From the NCBI RefSeq assembly GCF_005887115.1, contig NZ_PNCJ01000019.1, forward strand, positions 62,001 through 126,000: a stretch of DNA of 64,000 nt, read 5' to 3'. Shown one piece after another: positions 8,653 to 18,763 of this stretch. Within the stretch, counting starts at the first letter, position 1; each line of letters opens with the position of its first letter. Made by a program: the position numbers and the translations under genes. The stretch comes from Pseudoalteromonas rubra (GTDB lineage: Bacteria > Pseudomonadota > Gammaproteobacteria > Enterobacterales > Alteromonadaceae). A model generated the notes under the pieces. It did not search any database. It saw only the letters and a list, made by a program, of their open reading frames with translations, and was not told where the DNA came from.

Positions 8653-9435
8653 TTAGATAGAAATTTGACCCTGCAAATAATCTACAGCATCACCTTCAAG
8701 TATTACTCTGTCTTCGACAAGCGTACACTTTATCTTCCCGATTCGTTCAGACAACTGCTGTGCTGTCAGTTTATTTTTGTCTAGTCGCTCACGCCAGTAA
8801 GGTGCCAGCTGACAATGAGCTGAGCCCGTAACGGGATCTTCATTGACACGAAGTTTCGGGTAAAAACAGCGACTGACAAAATCAACGGAGTCTCCGGGGG
8901 CTGTAACAACAACACCACGTAATTCAAGCTGAGCTAACTTCTCGAATTCTGGCACAATCGCTTTGACTTCAGACTCATTGCTTAGCACAACAATATAATC
9001 AAAACCCGCCAACACACATTCAGCACTTGAAATACCCAGACCAGTCAGAAGTTTATCGGGTTCTTCAACAGGTTGAGGAAGTGTAGCGGGGAAGTCCATA
9101 CTGTATCCCTCAGGCACCTTTGTCACCAAGAGTAAGCCACTACGTGTTTGGAAATGGAGCGTTTGACCACGATAGCCTAAATGAGTGAACAAAACGTGAG
9201 CGGCGGCCAGGGTTGCATGACCACATAAGTCCACTTCACCTTTAGGCGTAAACCAGCGTAGTTGGTAGTTGTTTTCTTCCAAGACGAAAAAGGCCGTTTC
9301 CGATAAATTATTTTCTTCCGCTATTTTTTGTAGTAAGTCGTCTGGCAGCCAACTTTTCAAAGGTAACACAGCAGCCGGGTTACCTTCAAACACCGCAGAT
9401 GCAAACGCATCAACCTGATAAATATCTAATTTCAC
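8653..9435 (-). CDS. PhzF family isomerase
   Basis: A cytosolic enzyme of 260 residues in the diaminopimelate-epimerase-like PhzF family. The GTG at 9435 is chosen because it gives the canonical N terminus (VKLDIYQVDAFA); the 31 codons upstream resemble nothing. Conserved features are EGNPAAV at 17-23, NNLSETAFF with the catalytic Glu46, DLCGHATLAAAH, and the second-domain motif EDPVTGSAHC. No other phenazine genes are nearby, so the substrate is probably not a phenazine precursor. It is downstream of and on the same strand as the solute-binding-like gene at 9541-10458. Confidence 0.87.
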   Translation of the reverse strand: MKLDIYQVDAFASAVFEGNPAAVLPLKSWLPDDLLQKIAEENNLSETAFFVLEENNYQLRWFTPKGEVDLCGHATLAAAHVLFTHLGYRGQTLHFQTRSGLLLVTKVPEGYSMDFPATLPQPVEEPDKLLTGLGISSAECVLAGFDYIVVLSNESEVKAIVPEFEKLAQLELRGVVVTAPGDSVDFVSRCFYPKLRVNEDPVTGSAHCQLAPYWRERLDKNKLTAQQLSERIGKIKCTLVEDRVILEGDAVDYLQGQISI

Positions 9436-9540
9436 ATTATACCCACTGTACGTTTTACCGACCTCAACATAACACGAGTGTATAAGTTCGGCCAGCAAAC
9501 AGTAGGGGACTTGCATTTTTCTATGCAAGTTAGCTAGTTA

Positions 9541-10458
9541 CTACTGCTTGCAACTATTGGCCGTGTTGTATTTTATCTCGTCCAGGACACCGTGCTTTTT
9601 AAATTCGGCTATGGCCTGGTTCAGTTCAAACAGCAGGGTTTTACCGTATTTGTTGTGTTTTGAGACAGCGAAGAACAGGCCATTCATTTGTAAAATGGGT
9701 TCAACCATCACCAAGTTGGTAGCCATATTTGCCAATTCAGTATTACTTTGTTGCGCAAAAGAAGCTATCTCCATCTTGATAACTTCAGGATCGCCAACGA
9801 TAAGATTGACACGACCAGCCATAAGCAACCTGATATTGTGCGCATCATCAACGGCTTCCATGACATTAAATTTACCTGCGTCCATGAGTCGATCAAACTC
9901 CGGTGTGTTTTGATAGCCACGAACTACACCAATGCGTTCATCAGCAAGTGCAGGCAGGCTGGTAAAATGGTCTGTGTTATAATCCTTGCGTTTGTATAAT
10001 GCGATCGGACCCCAGCCAAATGCCTCAGAGAGAGTAAGATGATCCAATCGGCGTGTGCCAGGAAACGTATCCGAAGGTGACTCAGGCTCAATGAAATACT
10101 CAGGTACCAGCAAATCTACTTTTCCGTTTTCGGCATACGCAACAGCGCGTGCCCATGGATAAAAAGTAACGGTTGCGCCATAGCCTTGGCTATGAAGTAA
10201 AGCAATTGTGGCCTGCATTACCCAACCTTGCTTACATAAGTTCAAGCCAATATAGGGTTGCCATTCTAAAGTGGTAACCTTAATTTGTTTGTCAGCTTGA
10301 ATATTGTAGCGAAAGGTCCCATCACTGACTTTTTCACCAGACACGGTATGAGTGCCTTTATAATCGCGATATGTAACACTCAGTTCTTTTGCAGTAGCCA
10401 GACTTTTGAGTGGATAGAGCAAAATAAAACAAAGATATAAGGACAAAGCATACGGCAT
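9541..10458 (-). CDS. Periplasmic solute-binding-like protein (SBP_bac_3 type)
   Basis: A secreted protein of 305 residues. The ATG at 10458 is preferred to an upstream TTG because a GAGGG ribosome site is ten bases away; it then begins with a signal peptide (MPYALSLYLCFILLYPLKSLA). After an N-terminal insertion of about 50 residues, the body (LEWQPYIG, VDLLVPEYF, RIGVVRGYQNTPEFDRL, VNLIVGDPEVIKMEI) resembles amino-acid-type binding proteins. No transporter genes are adjacent. The extra N-terminal piece (TYRDYKGTHTVSG) is not part of the usual fold. Confidence 0.72.
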   Translation of the reverse strand: MPYALSLYLCFILLYPLKSLATAKELSVTYRDYKGTHTVSGEKVSDGTFRYNIQADKQIKVTTLEWQPYIGLNLCKQGWVMQATIALLHSQGYGATVTFYPWARAVAYAENGKVDLLVPEYFIEPESPSDTFPGTRRLDHLTLSEAFGWGPIALYKRKDYNTDHFTSLPALADERIGVVRGYQNTPEFDRLMDAGKFNVMEAVDDAHNIRLLMAGRVNLIVGDPEVIKMEIASFAQQSNTELANMATNLVMVEPILQMNGLFFAVSKHNKYGKTLLFELNQAIAEFKKHGVLDEIKYNTANSCKQ

Positions 10459-11075
10459 TGCAATCAAACCCTCAGACTTATTAGCATAAGCTTAGTCATT
10501 AACTGCAAACTTGTCACAGATACCTTATTTAACATAACGTAAATTATAGGAAGTGTTAAATAGAGAGATTTGAGGTGATACTGAGTGCGTCTGTAAAGCT
10601 CTTATGTCCTATACTAGACGGTATCGGACATTAAGGGTTCGGAGTTGATCAGATATTTACGACCTGACTTCGCTCTTTGACCGCAAAAATCTGCATTGCC
10701 CTGAGATATTAGCTTGTATCTTTTTCCACTCAAGACGTAATTAACTTTGTGCTTTGCTGAATGAAGTTGCTTAAGGACAAACCTCAAAGGTCATGATTAT
10801 TACCATGACCACTTTGAATTATGATTTACCTATGAACACCCGCTTTACCAAAGTGTGAGCCCGAAACCTGATATTCAAAATATTTGTGCTACCAGAGCTG
10901 TGAAGTAAGCTGGTCAACCTTCTTTCCTGTCATATTTGTCAGTACGTATATATTGCTTAATGTGCTAGCCACCTTATCGTTAAGATGAATTTACAGTTAA
11001 TTGATAAAATGCCATTGAGCTCACTTTACGCTTGTCTTAGTATTAGCCTTGTCGTTCAAAAGAAGTAAATACAAT
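10459..11075. other. Long intergenic region without a visible gene
   Basis: About 617 bases between divergent genes, the longest gap in the window. I find no frame above about 15 codons with a ribosome site. The clearest structure is an interrupted inverted repeat at 10785-10816: CAAAG then GTCATG, facing CATGAC and CTTTG, with one unpaired base and an eight-base loop. It should hold the promoters of the solute-binding-like gene and of the response regulator operon. Confidence 0.5.
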
Positions 11076-11459
11076 ATGGAACTTGTCAGACCCCTAGAGC
11101 CAATTTTGATCATCGATGACGTCGAAGATGTACGTAGTTACCTGATAGACATTCTTGAAAACCTGGGTTTTGAAGAAGTCTACGAATCTGAGGACTTCAA
11201 GTCAGCGATGCCTTTGATGGCTGAAAAATCCCCCAATGTTATTTTCCTGGATATAGAATTGCCCGATACAGATGGCACACAAATTCTTGAATACATCAAT
11301 GACAATTACCCCAATGTTCATGTCATTATGTGTTCTGGTCATAATAGCCTCGAGAACGTGCAAAATACCTGGGAGTTGGGCGCAAAAGGCTTTATTGCTA
11401 AACCTTTTAACGCTAAAAAAGTCGATTCAGTAATGAAAAGACTCGAAATGATTGCATGA
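11076..11459 (+). CDS. Single-domain response regulator (CheY-like receiver)
   Basis: A stand-alone receiver domain of 127 residues with no output domain. The acidic pair Asp14-Asp15, phosphoacceptor Asp59, Ser87 and the Lys109-Pro110 pair are all in place, so it should be phosphorylatable. The ATG at 11076 is chosen over an upstream TTG at 11049, which would add only a basic tail. Its stop overlaps the start of the MoxR gene (ATGA). No histidine kinase is adjacent, so the partner is unknown. Confidence 0.88.
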   Translation: MELVRPLEPILIIDDVEDVRSYLIDILENLGFEEVYESEDFKSAMPLMAEKSPNVIFLDIELPDTDGTQILEYINDNYPNVHVIMCSGHNSLENVQNTWELGAKGFIAKPFNAKKVDSVMKRLEMIA

Positions 11460-12367
11460 ATAAAACCACCGAAAAAATAATCAGCCAGCTTTCAGAGTTG
11501 ATACTGGGAAAAGAAGAGCAGATCAGGCTCGCTGTTGTTTGTCTGCTTTGCAAGGGACACCTTTTAATAGAGGACTTGCCCGGCATGGGCAAAACCACCC
11601 TCTCCCACGGGCTTGCCAATGTGCTTGGATTGAGTTATCAGCGAGTTCAGTTCACCAGTGATCTGTTGCCTGCCGATATTACCGGCTCTAGTGTGTTTAA
11701 TACCTCACAGCAAAGCTTTGACTTTCACGCCGGACCTATATTTAGTCAGGTATTGCTCGCCGATGAAATTAACCGAGCCAGTCCAAAAACACAAAGCGCA
11801 TTACTTGAAGCCATGGAGGAGCGCCAGGTCACGGTTGATGGCAAGACGCACCCTTTGCCAGACCCGTTTTTTGTCATTGCTACACAAAACCCGTTGCATC
11901 AGTCTGGGACTCACCCACTCCCAGAGTCGCAGCTGGACCGCTTTTTTTTGCGGATCAGCTTAGGCTACCCAGATGAACAAGCAGAGAAAAGTCTTATTTT
12001 AGGTAATAATCTGCAAAGACAGACTCTAAACGAGATACCATGTGTATTAGACATGAGCGTGCTGGCTGCACTACAGCAAGACGTGTTCTCCATCAATCTG
12101 TCTGACTCCGTGGTACAATACATTATCAACCTGGTAAATTTCACACGTTTTAGCGGACAATTTAGTGACCCCCTTTCACCACGTGCCAGTATCGCTTTAG
12201 GCCTGGCAACTCGTGCTTATGCACTAACCCTGGGGCGAGACTATGCATTACCTGATGATGTGCAAGCCGTATTTGGTGCCGTTGCCGGTCATCGTCTGAA
12301 TATTGCCACACACGAGCTGGACGATATGGTCAAGGGGATCTTTGATAACGTGCCGGTTGTATTATAA
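11456..12367 (+). CDS. MoxR family AAA+ ATPase
   Basis: A cytosolic ATPase of 303 residues. Walker A is DLPGMGKTT near residues 38-46, Walker B is LLADEINRA near 98-106, and ATQNP is the sensor strand. MoxR proteins act as chaperone-like ATPases, commonly encoded beside DUF58 and transglutaminase proteins (known context), and both follow here. The operon order is response regulator, MoxR, DUF58, transglutaminase, with overlaps of 4 and 11 bases and one gap of two bases, so co-translation is likely. Confidence 0.92.
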   Translation: MNKTTEKIISQLSELILGKEEQIRLAVVCLLCKGHLLIEDLPGMGKTTLSHGLANVLGLSYQRVQFTSDLLPADITGSSVFNTSQQSFDFHAGPIFSQVLLADEINRASPKTQSALLEAMEERQVTVDGKTHPLPDPFFVIATQNPLHQSGTHPLPESQLDRFFLRISLGYPDEQAEKSLILGNNLQRQTLNEIPCVLDMSVLAALQQDVFSINLSDSVVQYIINLVNFTRFSGQFSDPLSPRASIALGLATRAYALTLGRDYALPDDVQAVFGAVAGHRLNIATHELDDMVKGIFDNVPVVL

Positions 12368-12369
12368 CA

Positions 12370-13320
12370 ATGCGCAGTGACTGGCTACAGTCCTGGCTGG
12401 CTGACATTATCAAGCGCAAACACAGCGCTGTGCAAATCACGCTTTCTCACCATAACATTTATATTGTTCCGTCAAGACAAGGCGGATTCTTTCTATGTAT
12501 GGTGATCCTGAACTTTATCCTAGGTAGTAATTATCAGAACAACCTGATACTCGGTGTCGCATATATTATGCTTTTAATCCTGGTACTTGCGCTGATATAT
12601 GGGTACCTAAATTTGCATGGCCTGACGATTCAGGTGCTGGATATTAAGAACAATTTTGCATCTAAGCCTGTCGAAGTACGTCTCAAATTTACTGCTCCTC
12701 ATGATTGCTATTCTCTGGATGTAGCAAGTCAGATGTATGACTCTAGCCCCAGCAACAGCAACTATCAGCAGGGAGCAACAGTCTCTTCCCTTTTTTTACA
12801 TTCCGAAAAAAGGGGCCGATACCAGCTTGGCAGAATTAGGCTGTCTAGTCGCTATCCGTTCGGTTTGGTGCGGGTCTGGACCTACCTGAATGTAGACAGA
12901 ACATTTTGTATCTACCCTACTCCACTCAGTTGCCAACTGACATTCAGTACTCAGGAAGCGACTGAATCCCAGGGTCAGTACCTTCATCAGGATACACAAA
13001 GTCATGAGAACTTTGACGGCCTTGAGCGGTTCAGACCCGGAATAAGTAAAAACAGAATATCTTGGCGACACTTTGCTAAAAATCAGCAACTTTTGGTAAA
13101 ACAATACAGTGGCGACAGTTATTATTCCCAACATACTTTTGATTACGCCGCTCACGATGGCAACAAAGAAATCCGGTTATCAAAACTTTGCTACCAGATC
13201 CTTGAAGCAGACAAGCTAGGTGACACTTTCGCATTGCGTCTGAGCAATGCAGTTCAGGTCGGCGTTGATCGTGGTGACAAACATCGAGAAGCATGTTTGG
13301 AGGCACTAAGTGACTTCTGA
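12370..13320 (+). CDS. DUF58 domain protein
   Basis: A protein of 316 residues with two transmembrane segments near the N terminus (about 38-56 and 61-79) and a long soluble part. The DUF58 signature is seen as RFRPGISKNRISWRHFAKNQQLLVKQ around residues 220-245. The family is related in part to von Willebrand A-like folds and is nearly always linked to MoxR; its exact function is not known. It begins two bases after the moxR stop. Confidence 0.88.
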   Translation: MRSDWLQSWLADIIKRKHSAVQITLSHHNIYIVPSRQGGFFLCMVILNFILGSNYQNNLILGVAYIMLLILVLALIYGYLNLHGLTIQVLDIKNNFASKPVEVRLKFTAPHDCYSLDVASQMYDSSPSNSNYQQGATVSSLFLHSEKRGRYQLGRIRLSSRYPFGLVRVWTYLNVDRTFCIYPTPLSCQLTFSTQEATESQGQYLHQDTQSHENFDGLERFRPGISKNRISWRHFAKNQQLLVKQYSGDSYYSQHTFDYAAHDGNKEIRLSKLCYQILEADKLGDTFALRLSNAVQVGVDRGDKHREACLEALSDF

Positions 13321-15256
13321 CAAACTCTTTGGTGCACAAACCTCAATCACAACGATAGTATATGGTTTAGTCAGCTTCTTACTGCTCAACCACTTTGGGG
13401 TTGTGTTTACCTGTGCTATGTTGCTTATCGTATTGTTTAAGCTGGCAATATATCGTGGTCTGATTAAAGGCCCCTCTGAGACATTGATCAACCTGTTGGC
13501 TTTTACCATTATACTGGTCGTATTTGTAGCAATAGGTTTTTCAAATCTGGTCGAAATGTTCGTATCCTTGCTACTAGGCGCGTGCGCACTGAAGACCATC
13601 CAGGCGAAGACCAAGAAGCAGGCAATGTCTGTACAATTGCTCAATTTCTTTGTTTATCCTTGTTTTTTTATCTTTTCTCAGAATGTTTTGTCACTGTTGT
13701 TTGTACTTGTGCTTTTGGTGGTGAACCTGGCTCAAATGCTTTGGATAGAACATGGTATTGAGATCCGCAGCGCCTCAAAACAAGCAGCTAAACACCTTTT
13801 ACTTGCATTACCACTTGCCGCAATCATGGTTGTTTTACTCCCCAAAGTTTCACCATTTTGGCAACTCCCAGGTGCAAAAAAAACGCAAACGGGATTATCT
13901 GAGGATATCGACCCCTTTCAGATTTCAGAGCTATCTCGCTCAGACGAATTGGTATTCAGAGCTATCTTACCCAGTAATGCACAGATGCAGCCGCCGTTTT
14001 ACTGGCGCACTTTAGTACACGATAAGTTTGACGGCACACGATGGCGTGTATCACCCCATCATGACGTACAGTTGCAAGCGCCGTATAGAGCAGTCGGCGA
14101 AAGCTATACTGTGATAGCCAGAGCTTCGGGTAAAACCTGGTTATATAGTTTGGGTCAGGCGAAGTCGGCTACACGCGGGGTTAATACCAATCATTTTGGT
14201 ACCTTGTTTATGCAAAAGCACCTCAGTAGCAGTATTGAGTATCAAGTTACCCCCATCCATATAACAGACTCTGGGCTAGTAAACTGGCAGTATCGAGTCA
14301 ATACCGCATTACCGGAAGAAATAAACCCGCTAGCTACTGAGATGTCCCGGCAATGGGATAGTCGCGCCGACAACACCGCTGAATTTATTGAACACATGAA
14401 GCAATACTTTGTTCAGAACAGTTTTCGATATTCACTCAAGCCCCCCACAATCAGTGCGTCCGATAGCATTGACGTGTTTTTAACTCAGACTCGGGAAGGG
14501 TTTTGTGGCCACTACGCCGCAACAGCCGCCTTTATGTTACGTGCAGCGGGGATCCCCGCGCGTCTGGTGTCAGGGTATTTGGGGGGTGAATATAACGAAG
14601 AGCGCGGCTATTATAGCGTTTATCAGTATGATGCCCACGCCTGGGTTGAGTATTATGTGCCACAGCAAGGCTGGTATCGTCTCGACCCCACAGCCTGGGT
14701 GGCACCAGACAGACTAACCGGCTCTTTGTCTGAATTGACGGAACTTGAGGAGGAATTTAAAGACAACCTGGGCCTGAGCTTGATGTCTTATTCAAATCTG
14801 GCGGTGGTAAATTGGCTCAGACTTCAGATTGAACAACTAGATTATCAGTGGACACGCTGGGTGCTAAATTTCGACCACCAGAAGCAATCACGACTGCTGA
14901 GAGACTTATTCGGGCAATATCACAAAGTGTTACCTGAGCTGAGCGTATTCTTACTGTTAATTACGATATTTATCGTACGCTTTTGGTACCTGCAACGACA
15001 GCAGATTGTAAAATTACCTGCAGCTGTCAGGCTACATCACGCAGTGTGTCGTCTTGGAGGAGATGGGCTTCACAAAGTCACCCCCTCACAAGCTTTGTCT
15101 GCATTACAGTCTCAATACCCCGCTTTATCGCAGGAGCTGGAAGAGTTTAACCAATACTTTGTAAAATCGAGATTTTCCCGCGCGCCGTTAACCAAGGCGG
15201 AAGCAGCAAGGATGAAGGCGCTGGGTCGTTTAATAATAAAAAAGGCGAAAAAATAA
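13310..15256 (+). CDS. TgpA-like transglutaminase membrane protein (DUF3488)
   Basis: A 648-residue inner-membrane protein. The first 190 residues hold about six membrane segments (DUF3488-type). The central periplasmic domain has the transglutaminase triad Cys399 (EGFCGHYA), His443 (DAHAWVEYY) and Asp459 (RLDPTAW). A further membrane segment lies near 545-565, followed by a cytosolic tail. It starts at GTG 13310 with GGAGG at 13299-13303, inside the end of the DUF58 gene (11-base overlap). The Pseudomonas TgpA relative is essential; the acceptor substrate in this organism is unknown. Confidence 0.9.
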   Translation: MTSDKLFGAQTSITTIVYGLVSFLLLNHFGVVFTCAMLLIVLFKLAIYRGLIKGPSETLINLLAFTIILVVFVAIGFSNLVEMFVSLLLGACALKTIQAKTKKQAMSVQLLNFFVYPCFFIFSQNVLSLLFVLVLLVVNLAQMLWIEHGIEIRSASKQAAKHLLLALPLAAIMVVLLPKVSPFWQLPGAKKTQTGLSEDIDPFQISELSRSDELVFRAILPSNAQMQPPFYWRTLVHDKFDGTRWRVSPHHDVQLQAPYRAVGESYTVIARASGKTWLYSLGQAKSATRGVNTNHFGTLFMQKHLSSSIEYQVTPIHITDSGLVNWQYRVNTALPEEINPLATEMSRQWDSRADNTAEFIEHMKQYFVQNSFRYSLKPPTISASDSIDVFLTQTREGFCGHYAATAAFMLRAAGIPARLVSGYLGGEYNEERGYYSVYQYDAHAWVEYYVPQQGWYRLDPTAWVAPDRLTGSLSELTELEEEFKDNLGLSLMSYSNLAVVNWLRLQIEQLDYQWTRWVLNFDHQKQSRLLRDLFGQYHKVLPELSVFLLLITIFIVRFWYLQRQQIVKLPAAVRLHHAVCRLGGDGLHKVTPSQALSALQSQYPALSQELEEFNQYFVKSRFSRAPLTKAEAARMKALGRLIIKKAKK

Positions 15257-15260
15257 TATT

Positions 15261-16598
15261 ATGAATGCTGTCATTATTGGTGTTTTGCTGATGCTCGGCC
15301 TGACACTATTTAGAGTAAATGTGATTGTGGCAATGACAATTAGTGCCATGGTTGCAGGGTTAAGTGCCGGTCTTGGGTTGTCAGATACACTCAATGCTTT
15401 TAATTCTGGCCTCTCCGGTGGTGCAGAAATTGCACTGAGCTATGCCATGTTAGGTGCCTTTGCAGTGGCCATTTCTAAATCTGGGTTAACCCAGATCCTA
15501 GCTGACAAGCTGTTGTCACTCGTCCACGGTAGTCAGCAAAGTTCCAGTCAACTGTTAAGTATGCTGATTATGGTTATTATTCTGGGCTGCTCTGTTGCAT
15601 CACAAAACCTTATTCCGGTGCATATCGCTTTCATCCCAATTCTTATACCACCATTGTTAGTGATATTTAATCAGCTGAATATTGACCGCCGAGCCATTGC
15701 CTGTATTTTGACTTTTGGTCTGGCAACATCCTACATGGTTTTACCTTACGGATTTGGCGGTATCTACCTTTACTCAATCCTGCATAAAAACCTGGTTGAT
15801 AACGGCCTAGAAATAGTCAATACCCAAGTTCCGTATGCAATGGTGATCCCAGCATTAGGGATGCTTATTGGTCTGATCGTTGCTGTGTTCATCAGTTACC
15901 GTAAAAAACGTCAATATACACATGATGAAGTTAAGCCAAACATGCCCCAGTCCGGTATCAAGGCCCATGATGCTCAGGAAAAACGTAAGGTTATCATTGC
16001 CGGTACTCTTGCGATTGTCTGTTCCTTACTAGCACAGAACGTCAGTGGTTCGATGATTTTGGGCGGTCTGGTAGGCGTTATGATGTTCAGCCTGTTTGGT
16101 ATTGTTAAGTGGGACCAGAGCTCAGATGTTTTTAGTAAAGGCGTTGCTATGATGGCAATGATTGGCTTTATAATGATCTCTGCGCAAGGTTTTGCGTCTG
16201 TTATGAAGGAAACGGGTCATGTTGCAAGCCTGGTCAGTGCATGTGCTGATTTTGTTGGGGAGAATAAACCACTGGCCGCTGCGATGATTTTATTGGTAGG
16301 TTTACTCATTACCATGGGCATTGGTAGCTCCTTCTCAACGGTACCAATCATCGCTACTTTGTTTGTGCCTCTGTCTATGGAAGTGGGCTTTTCTGCTATG
16401 GCAACAGTTGCCCTTGTAGGAACAGCTGGAGCGTTGGGAGATGCGGGTTCTCCGGCGTCTGATTCGACCCTAGGACCGACATCCGGCTTAAACGCCGATG
16501 GTCAGCACGATCATATCTGGGACTCAGTCGTCCCAACCTTTATTCACTTTAACATCCCTTTGCTCCTCTTTGGCTGGATTGCGGCAATGGTGCTATAG
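15261..16598 (+). CDS. Na+/H+ antiporter family membrane protein (YuiF-like)
   Basis: A polytopic membrane protein of 445 residues with about twelve hydrophobic segments, resembling the YuiF/COG2056 branch of the NhaC/ion-transporter superfamily. The conserved segment [26 protein letters not shown] near the C terminus is typical. Annotated as Na+/H+ antiporters, some relatives may carry amino acids instead, so the substrate is uncertain. It starts four bases after the transglutaminase gene and ends the operon at a strong terminator; its place in a MoxR operon is not obviously explained. Confidence 0.85.
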   Translation: MNAVIIGVLLMLGLTLFRVNVIVAMTISAMVAGLSAGLGLSDTLNAFNSGLSGGAEIALSYAMLGAFAVAISKSGLTQILADKLLSLVHGSQQSSSQLLSMLIMVIILGCSVASQNLIPVHIAFIPILIPPLLVIFNQLNIDRRAIACILTFGLATSYMVLPYGFGGIYLYSILHKNLVDNGLEIVNTQVPYAMVIPALGMLIGLIVAVFISYRKKRQYTHDEVKPNMPQSGIKAHDAQEKRKVIIAGTLAIVCSLLAQNVSGSMILGGLVGVMMFSLFGIVKWDQSSDVFSKGVAMMAMIGFIMISAQGFASVMKETGHVASLVSACADFVGENKPLAAAMILLVGLLITMGIGSSFSTVPIIATLFVPLSMEVGFSAMATVALVGTAGALGDAGSPASDSTLGPTSGLNADGQHDHIWDSVVPTFIHFNIPLLLFGWIAAMVL

Positions 16599-16605
16599 AA
16601 CAGAG

Positions 16606-16633
16606 AAAGTCGACCCATAGGTCGACTTTTTTC
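16606..16633 (+). terminator. Rho-independent terminator ending the MoxR operon
   Basis: A perfect 10-bp stem AAAGTCGACC with loop CATA at 16616-16619 and a T-run. Confidence 0.92.
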
Positions 16634-16666
16634 TTTTCCGGGCATCAGCCAAAGCCCTATACACCT

Positions 16667-17578
16667 TCAGCTGCCTTTTAAATCGCTAAACAGAACATCA
16701 AACCAACGAATATCCTCAGGGCCGAGCTGTGCTTGTTTGTACAGAAATGGGTCATGATACACATCTTTGTAGATATGATAGATAGCAATTTCCGTGAGTA
16801 CACGCCACTTATTGCCATCAAGCTCCTTTATTTCAGTGGTACTAAAATTAAAATCTAGCAAAGGGTCGTGCTGACTCTGCGTGGTGCGTAACGCCAGATC
16901 TAGCTGTTGTAAAACCGGGTTGATAACCTTAACCGTGCTTGCGTCGCCGAATTCTCTCAGTATGTTTTCTTCTGCTTGCCTGATGGCTGCTATTTCTTTA
17001 TGGTTAGTCAGCTTTTGCGCAGCTGGCCTGAGTGTGAATTTAGAGACTATGCCTGCAACACCCGGGAGTAGTGCCTTGGCAGCGATGCCCGCACCTAGCA
17101 AGGGGTTAGTTAAAGCCGCCATACCGCCAATCAAAAGCATGCCATAGGTGAGTTTACGGTCTAATGCATCTATTTGATCTGCGAGAGAATGAAGTGAATT
17201 AGGGTCCTCATTGGTTCGTTCGATAGCGAGCTGTGCAGCGCAGTTCACCATATATTCTCTTAACATTGTCTCAGCATGAACGGTTGGAAAGTGAAAAATA
17301 CGCCTTTTTGGCAGCGCATTAACTTCAGGTACCCCTTCAGGCAGGTTTCTTATAGTATGTAGTGCAAAACCATGTTCACTGAGGGCGAAGGGTACGACAA
17401 AATAGTGTTTCTCATCATACTTTGTGGCGTTGCTACTCGTGGTCCTCTCAACAGACATAAAAATAGGCAATCCATTCACCTTCTCTTTTACAAACTGAAA
17501 GCCTGACGCAAGATCTGCTGACACTTTTTCCGGCATGTCAGACAACATCGTTTTGCCTTTGTTAATCAACTCTTTCAT
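16667..17578 (-). CDS. Uncharacterised protein with a glycine-rich hydrophobic segment
   Basis: I do not recognise the family. The 303-residue protein has no signal peptide; the first 130 residues are mixed polar. One long hydrophobic Gly/Ala-rich stretch (about 146-180, including GMLLIGGMAALTNPLLGAG) could be a hairpin in the membrane, and the C-terminal 120 residues are charged and helical. It begins eight bases after the GNAT gene, so the two are probably co-transcribed. AAGGG provides a ribosome site. Real coding sequence is supported by length and clean context. Confidence 0.65.
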   Translation of the reverse strand: MKELINKGKTMLSDMPEKVSADLASGFQFVKEKVNGLPIFMSVERTTSSNATKYDEKHYFVVPFALSEHGFALHTIRNLPEGVPEVNALPKRRIFHFPTVHAETMLREYMVNCAAQLAIERTNEDPNSLHSLADQIDALDRKLTYGMLLIGGMAALTNPLLGAGIAAKALLPGVAGIVSKFTLRPAAQKLTNHKEIAAIRQAEENILREFGDASTVKVINPVLQQLDLALRTTQSQHDPLLDFNFSTTEIKELDGNKWRVLTEIAIYHIYKDVYHDPFLYKQAQLGPEDIRWFDVLFSDLKGS

Positions 17579-17586
17579 ATAACCCT

Positions 17587-18099
17587 TTATGACAAGTCAG
17601 CGGTATATATACACATAGTTTTTGATAGTTTATCTTGCATTGTGACAGAATAGCTTCGGGTCAGTTTAGCCCCTACCCGCTGAGCGATTTTAATACTTGG
17701 AATATTGAAATCCAGACAATGAAACTCAATTTGCCGCATTGCTAGCTCTTCTTTTAATCTGGGCAACATGACGCGGAGAATTTGATCTATTATTGCATTA
17801 CCGCGTGCTTTTTCACAAAGCCAGTACCCGATTTCACAGGTATTGGGTGCCTCTACCGATTTAACCGCAAAAACACCAATAAATTGTTCATGGTACACGA
17901 TCGAAAAATAGTGACTGCCTCGGATGGATTGGCGCTCTGTGATGTATTGTTTGGCGCTATTCAGATCCGTAACAGCTTGCGCCCACGGCAAATAAATCTC
18001 CAGGCTCTCTCTGCTCTTGTCCACAGCTTCCAGAAGTACATTCGCTTGTTTTATGTTTAGAGGAGTAAGAGTTAAAGAGGGTGAAATGTCGTAATCCAT
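17587..18099 (-). CDS. GNAT acetyltransferase, RimJ/RimL-like
   Basis: A 170-residue acetyl-CoA-dependent N-acetyltransferase. The RimL-like layout is visible: YLPWAQAV near residues 36-43, IGVFAVKSVEAPNTCEIGYWLCEKARGN (strands 4 and 5 and the acetyl-CoA loop), and NIPSIKIAQRVGAKL near the end. RimL relatives acetylate N termini of ribosomal proteins, but many act on small molecules. It is upstream of the uncharacterised gene at 16667. Confidence 0.85.
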   Translation of the reverse strand: MDYDISPSLTLTPLNIKQANVLLEAVDKSRESLEIYLPWAQAVTDLNSAKQYITERQSIRGSHYFSIVYHEQFIGVFAVKSVEAPNTCEIGYWLCEKARGNAIIDQILRVMLPRLKEELAMRQIEFHCLDFNIPSIKIAQRVGAKLTRSYSVTMQDKLSKTMCIYTADLS

Positions 18100-18331
18100 G
18101 AATCCCTTCCAGCCAATACACTATCCTGTTTTTTGAGTTTTTGGGCACAGCAAAAAACGCCCTGCCAGCACATTGATAATACTTTAAACCAGCTTGCTAA
18201 AAAATAGGTACTCTTTTTAGTCATAGCTAAGTTTATCAAATTCAAACATAAGTATGATGTGTTCCTCGAGATAAAGGGGAGCCTTACTGACTCCGATATA
18301 AAGATGATGCTGATTAGATTACTGTCGTCTA

Positions 18332-18763
18332 TTAGCTAAAGCCATTTAGCATTTGATCGCAAACTACTGGGGTTGGTCTGTGGTTGTCATCTACAGCTAC
18401 AAATGTAAAGCTGCCAGAAATAGCCAGATGCTTGTCGTCTTTGTGCATGGTTTCAAGATATATGTGAACTTCTACTTTCAAGCTGGTATTACCAACATGG
18501 GCGACTTTTGCCACAAGTTCAGCGAATGTACCAGCAGGAATGGCCTCTTTAAAATCCACCCGGTCAGATGAAATAGTCACCAAGGGCTTACGGCAAAAAC
18601 GTGTTGCAGCAATAAAGGCCACCTCGTCCATCCAGGCTAATGCATCACCACCAAATAACGTATTATGATGGTTAGTGCGACCGGGAAACACCGTCTTAGT
18701 TACAGAGGTTTGCGAGTCTTTAATTCGTTGAGCTATTACTGCGTCTTTATCTGTTTGTGTCAT
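18332..18763 (-). CDS. Acyl-CoA thioesterase (hotdog fold, YciA/BFIT-like)
   Basis: A 143-residue single-hotdog thioesterase. The helix motif NHHNTLFGGDALAWMDEVAFIAA carries the active-site Asp, and the strand SSDRVDFKEAIPAG is typical of the acyl-CoA thioesterase 7/YciA group. It should hydrolyse acyl-CoAs to free acid and CoA. It overlaps the upstream M23 peptidase gene by four bases (ATGA), at the end of a three-gene minus-strand operon. Confidence 0.9.
   Translation of the reverse strand: MTQTDKDAVIAQRIKDSQTSVTKTVFPGRTNHHNTLFGGDALAWMDEVAFIAATRFCRKPLVTISSDRVDFKEAIPAGTFAELVAKVAHVGNTSLKVEVHIYLETMHKDDKHLAISGSFTFVAVDDNHRPTPVVCDQMLNGFS

Noticed and set aside
7849-10640. A 12-base match AATGTCCGATAC between the regions near 7849 and 10631 (opposite strand)
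   Set aside because: Twelve-base matches are expected hundreds of times by chance in a window of this size; no flanking similarity.
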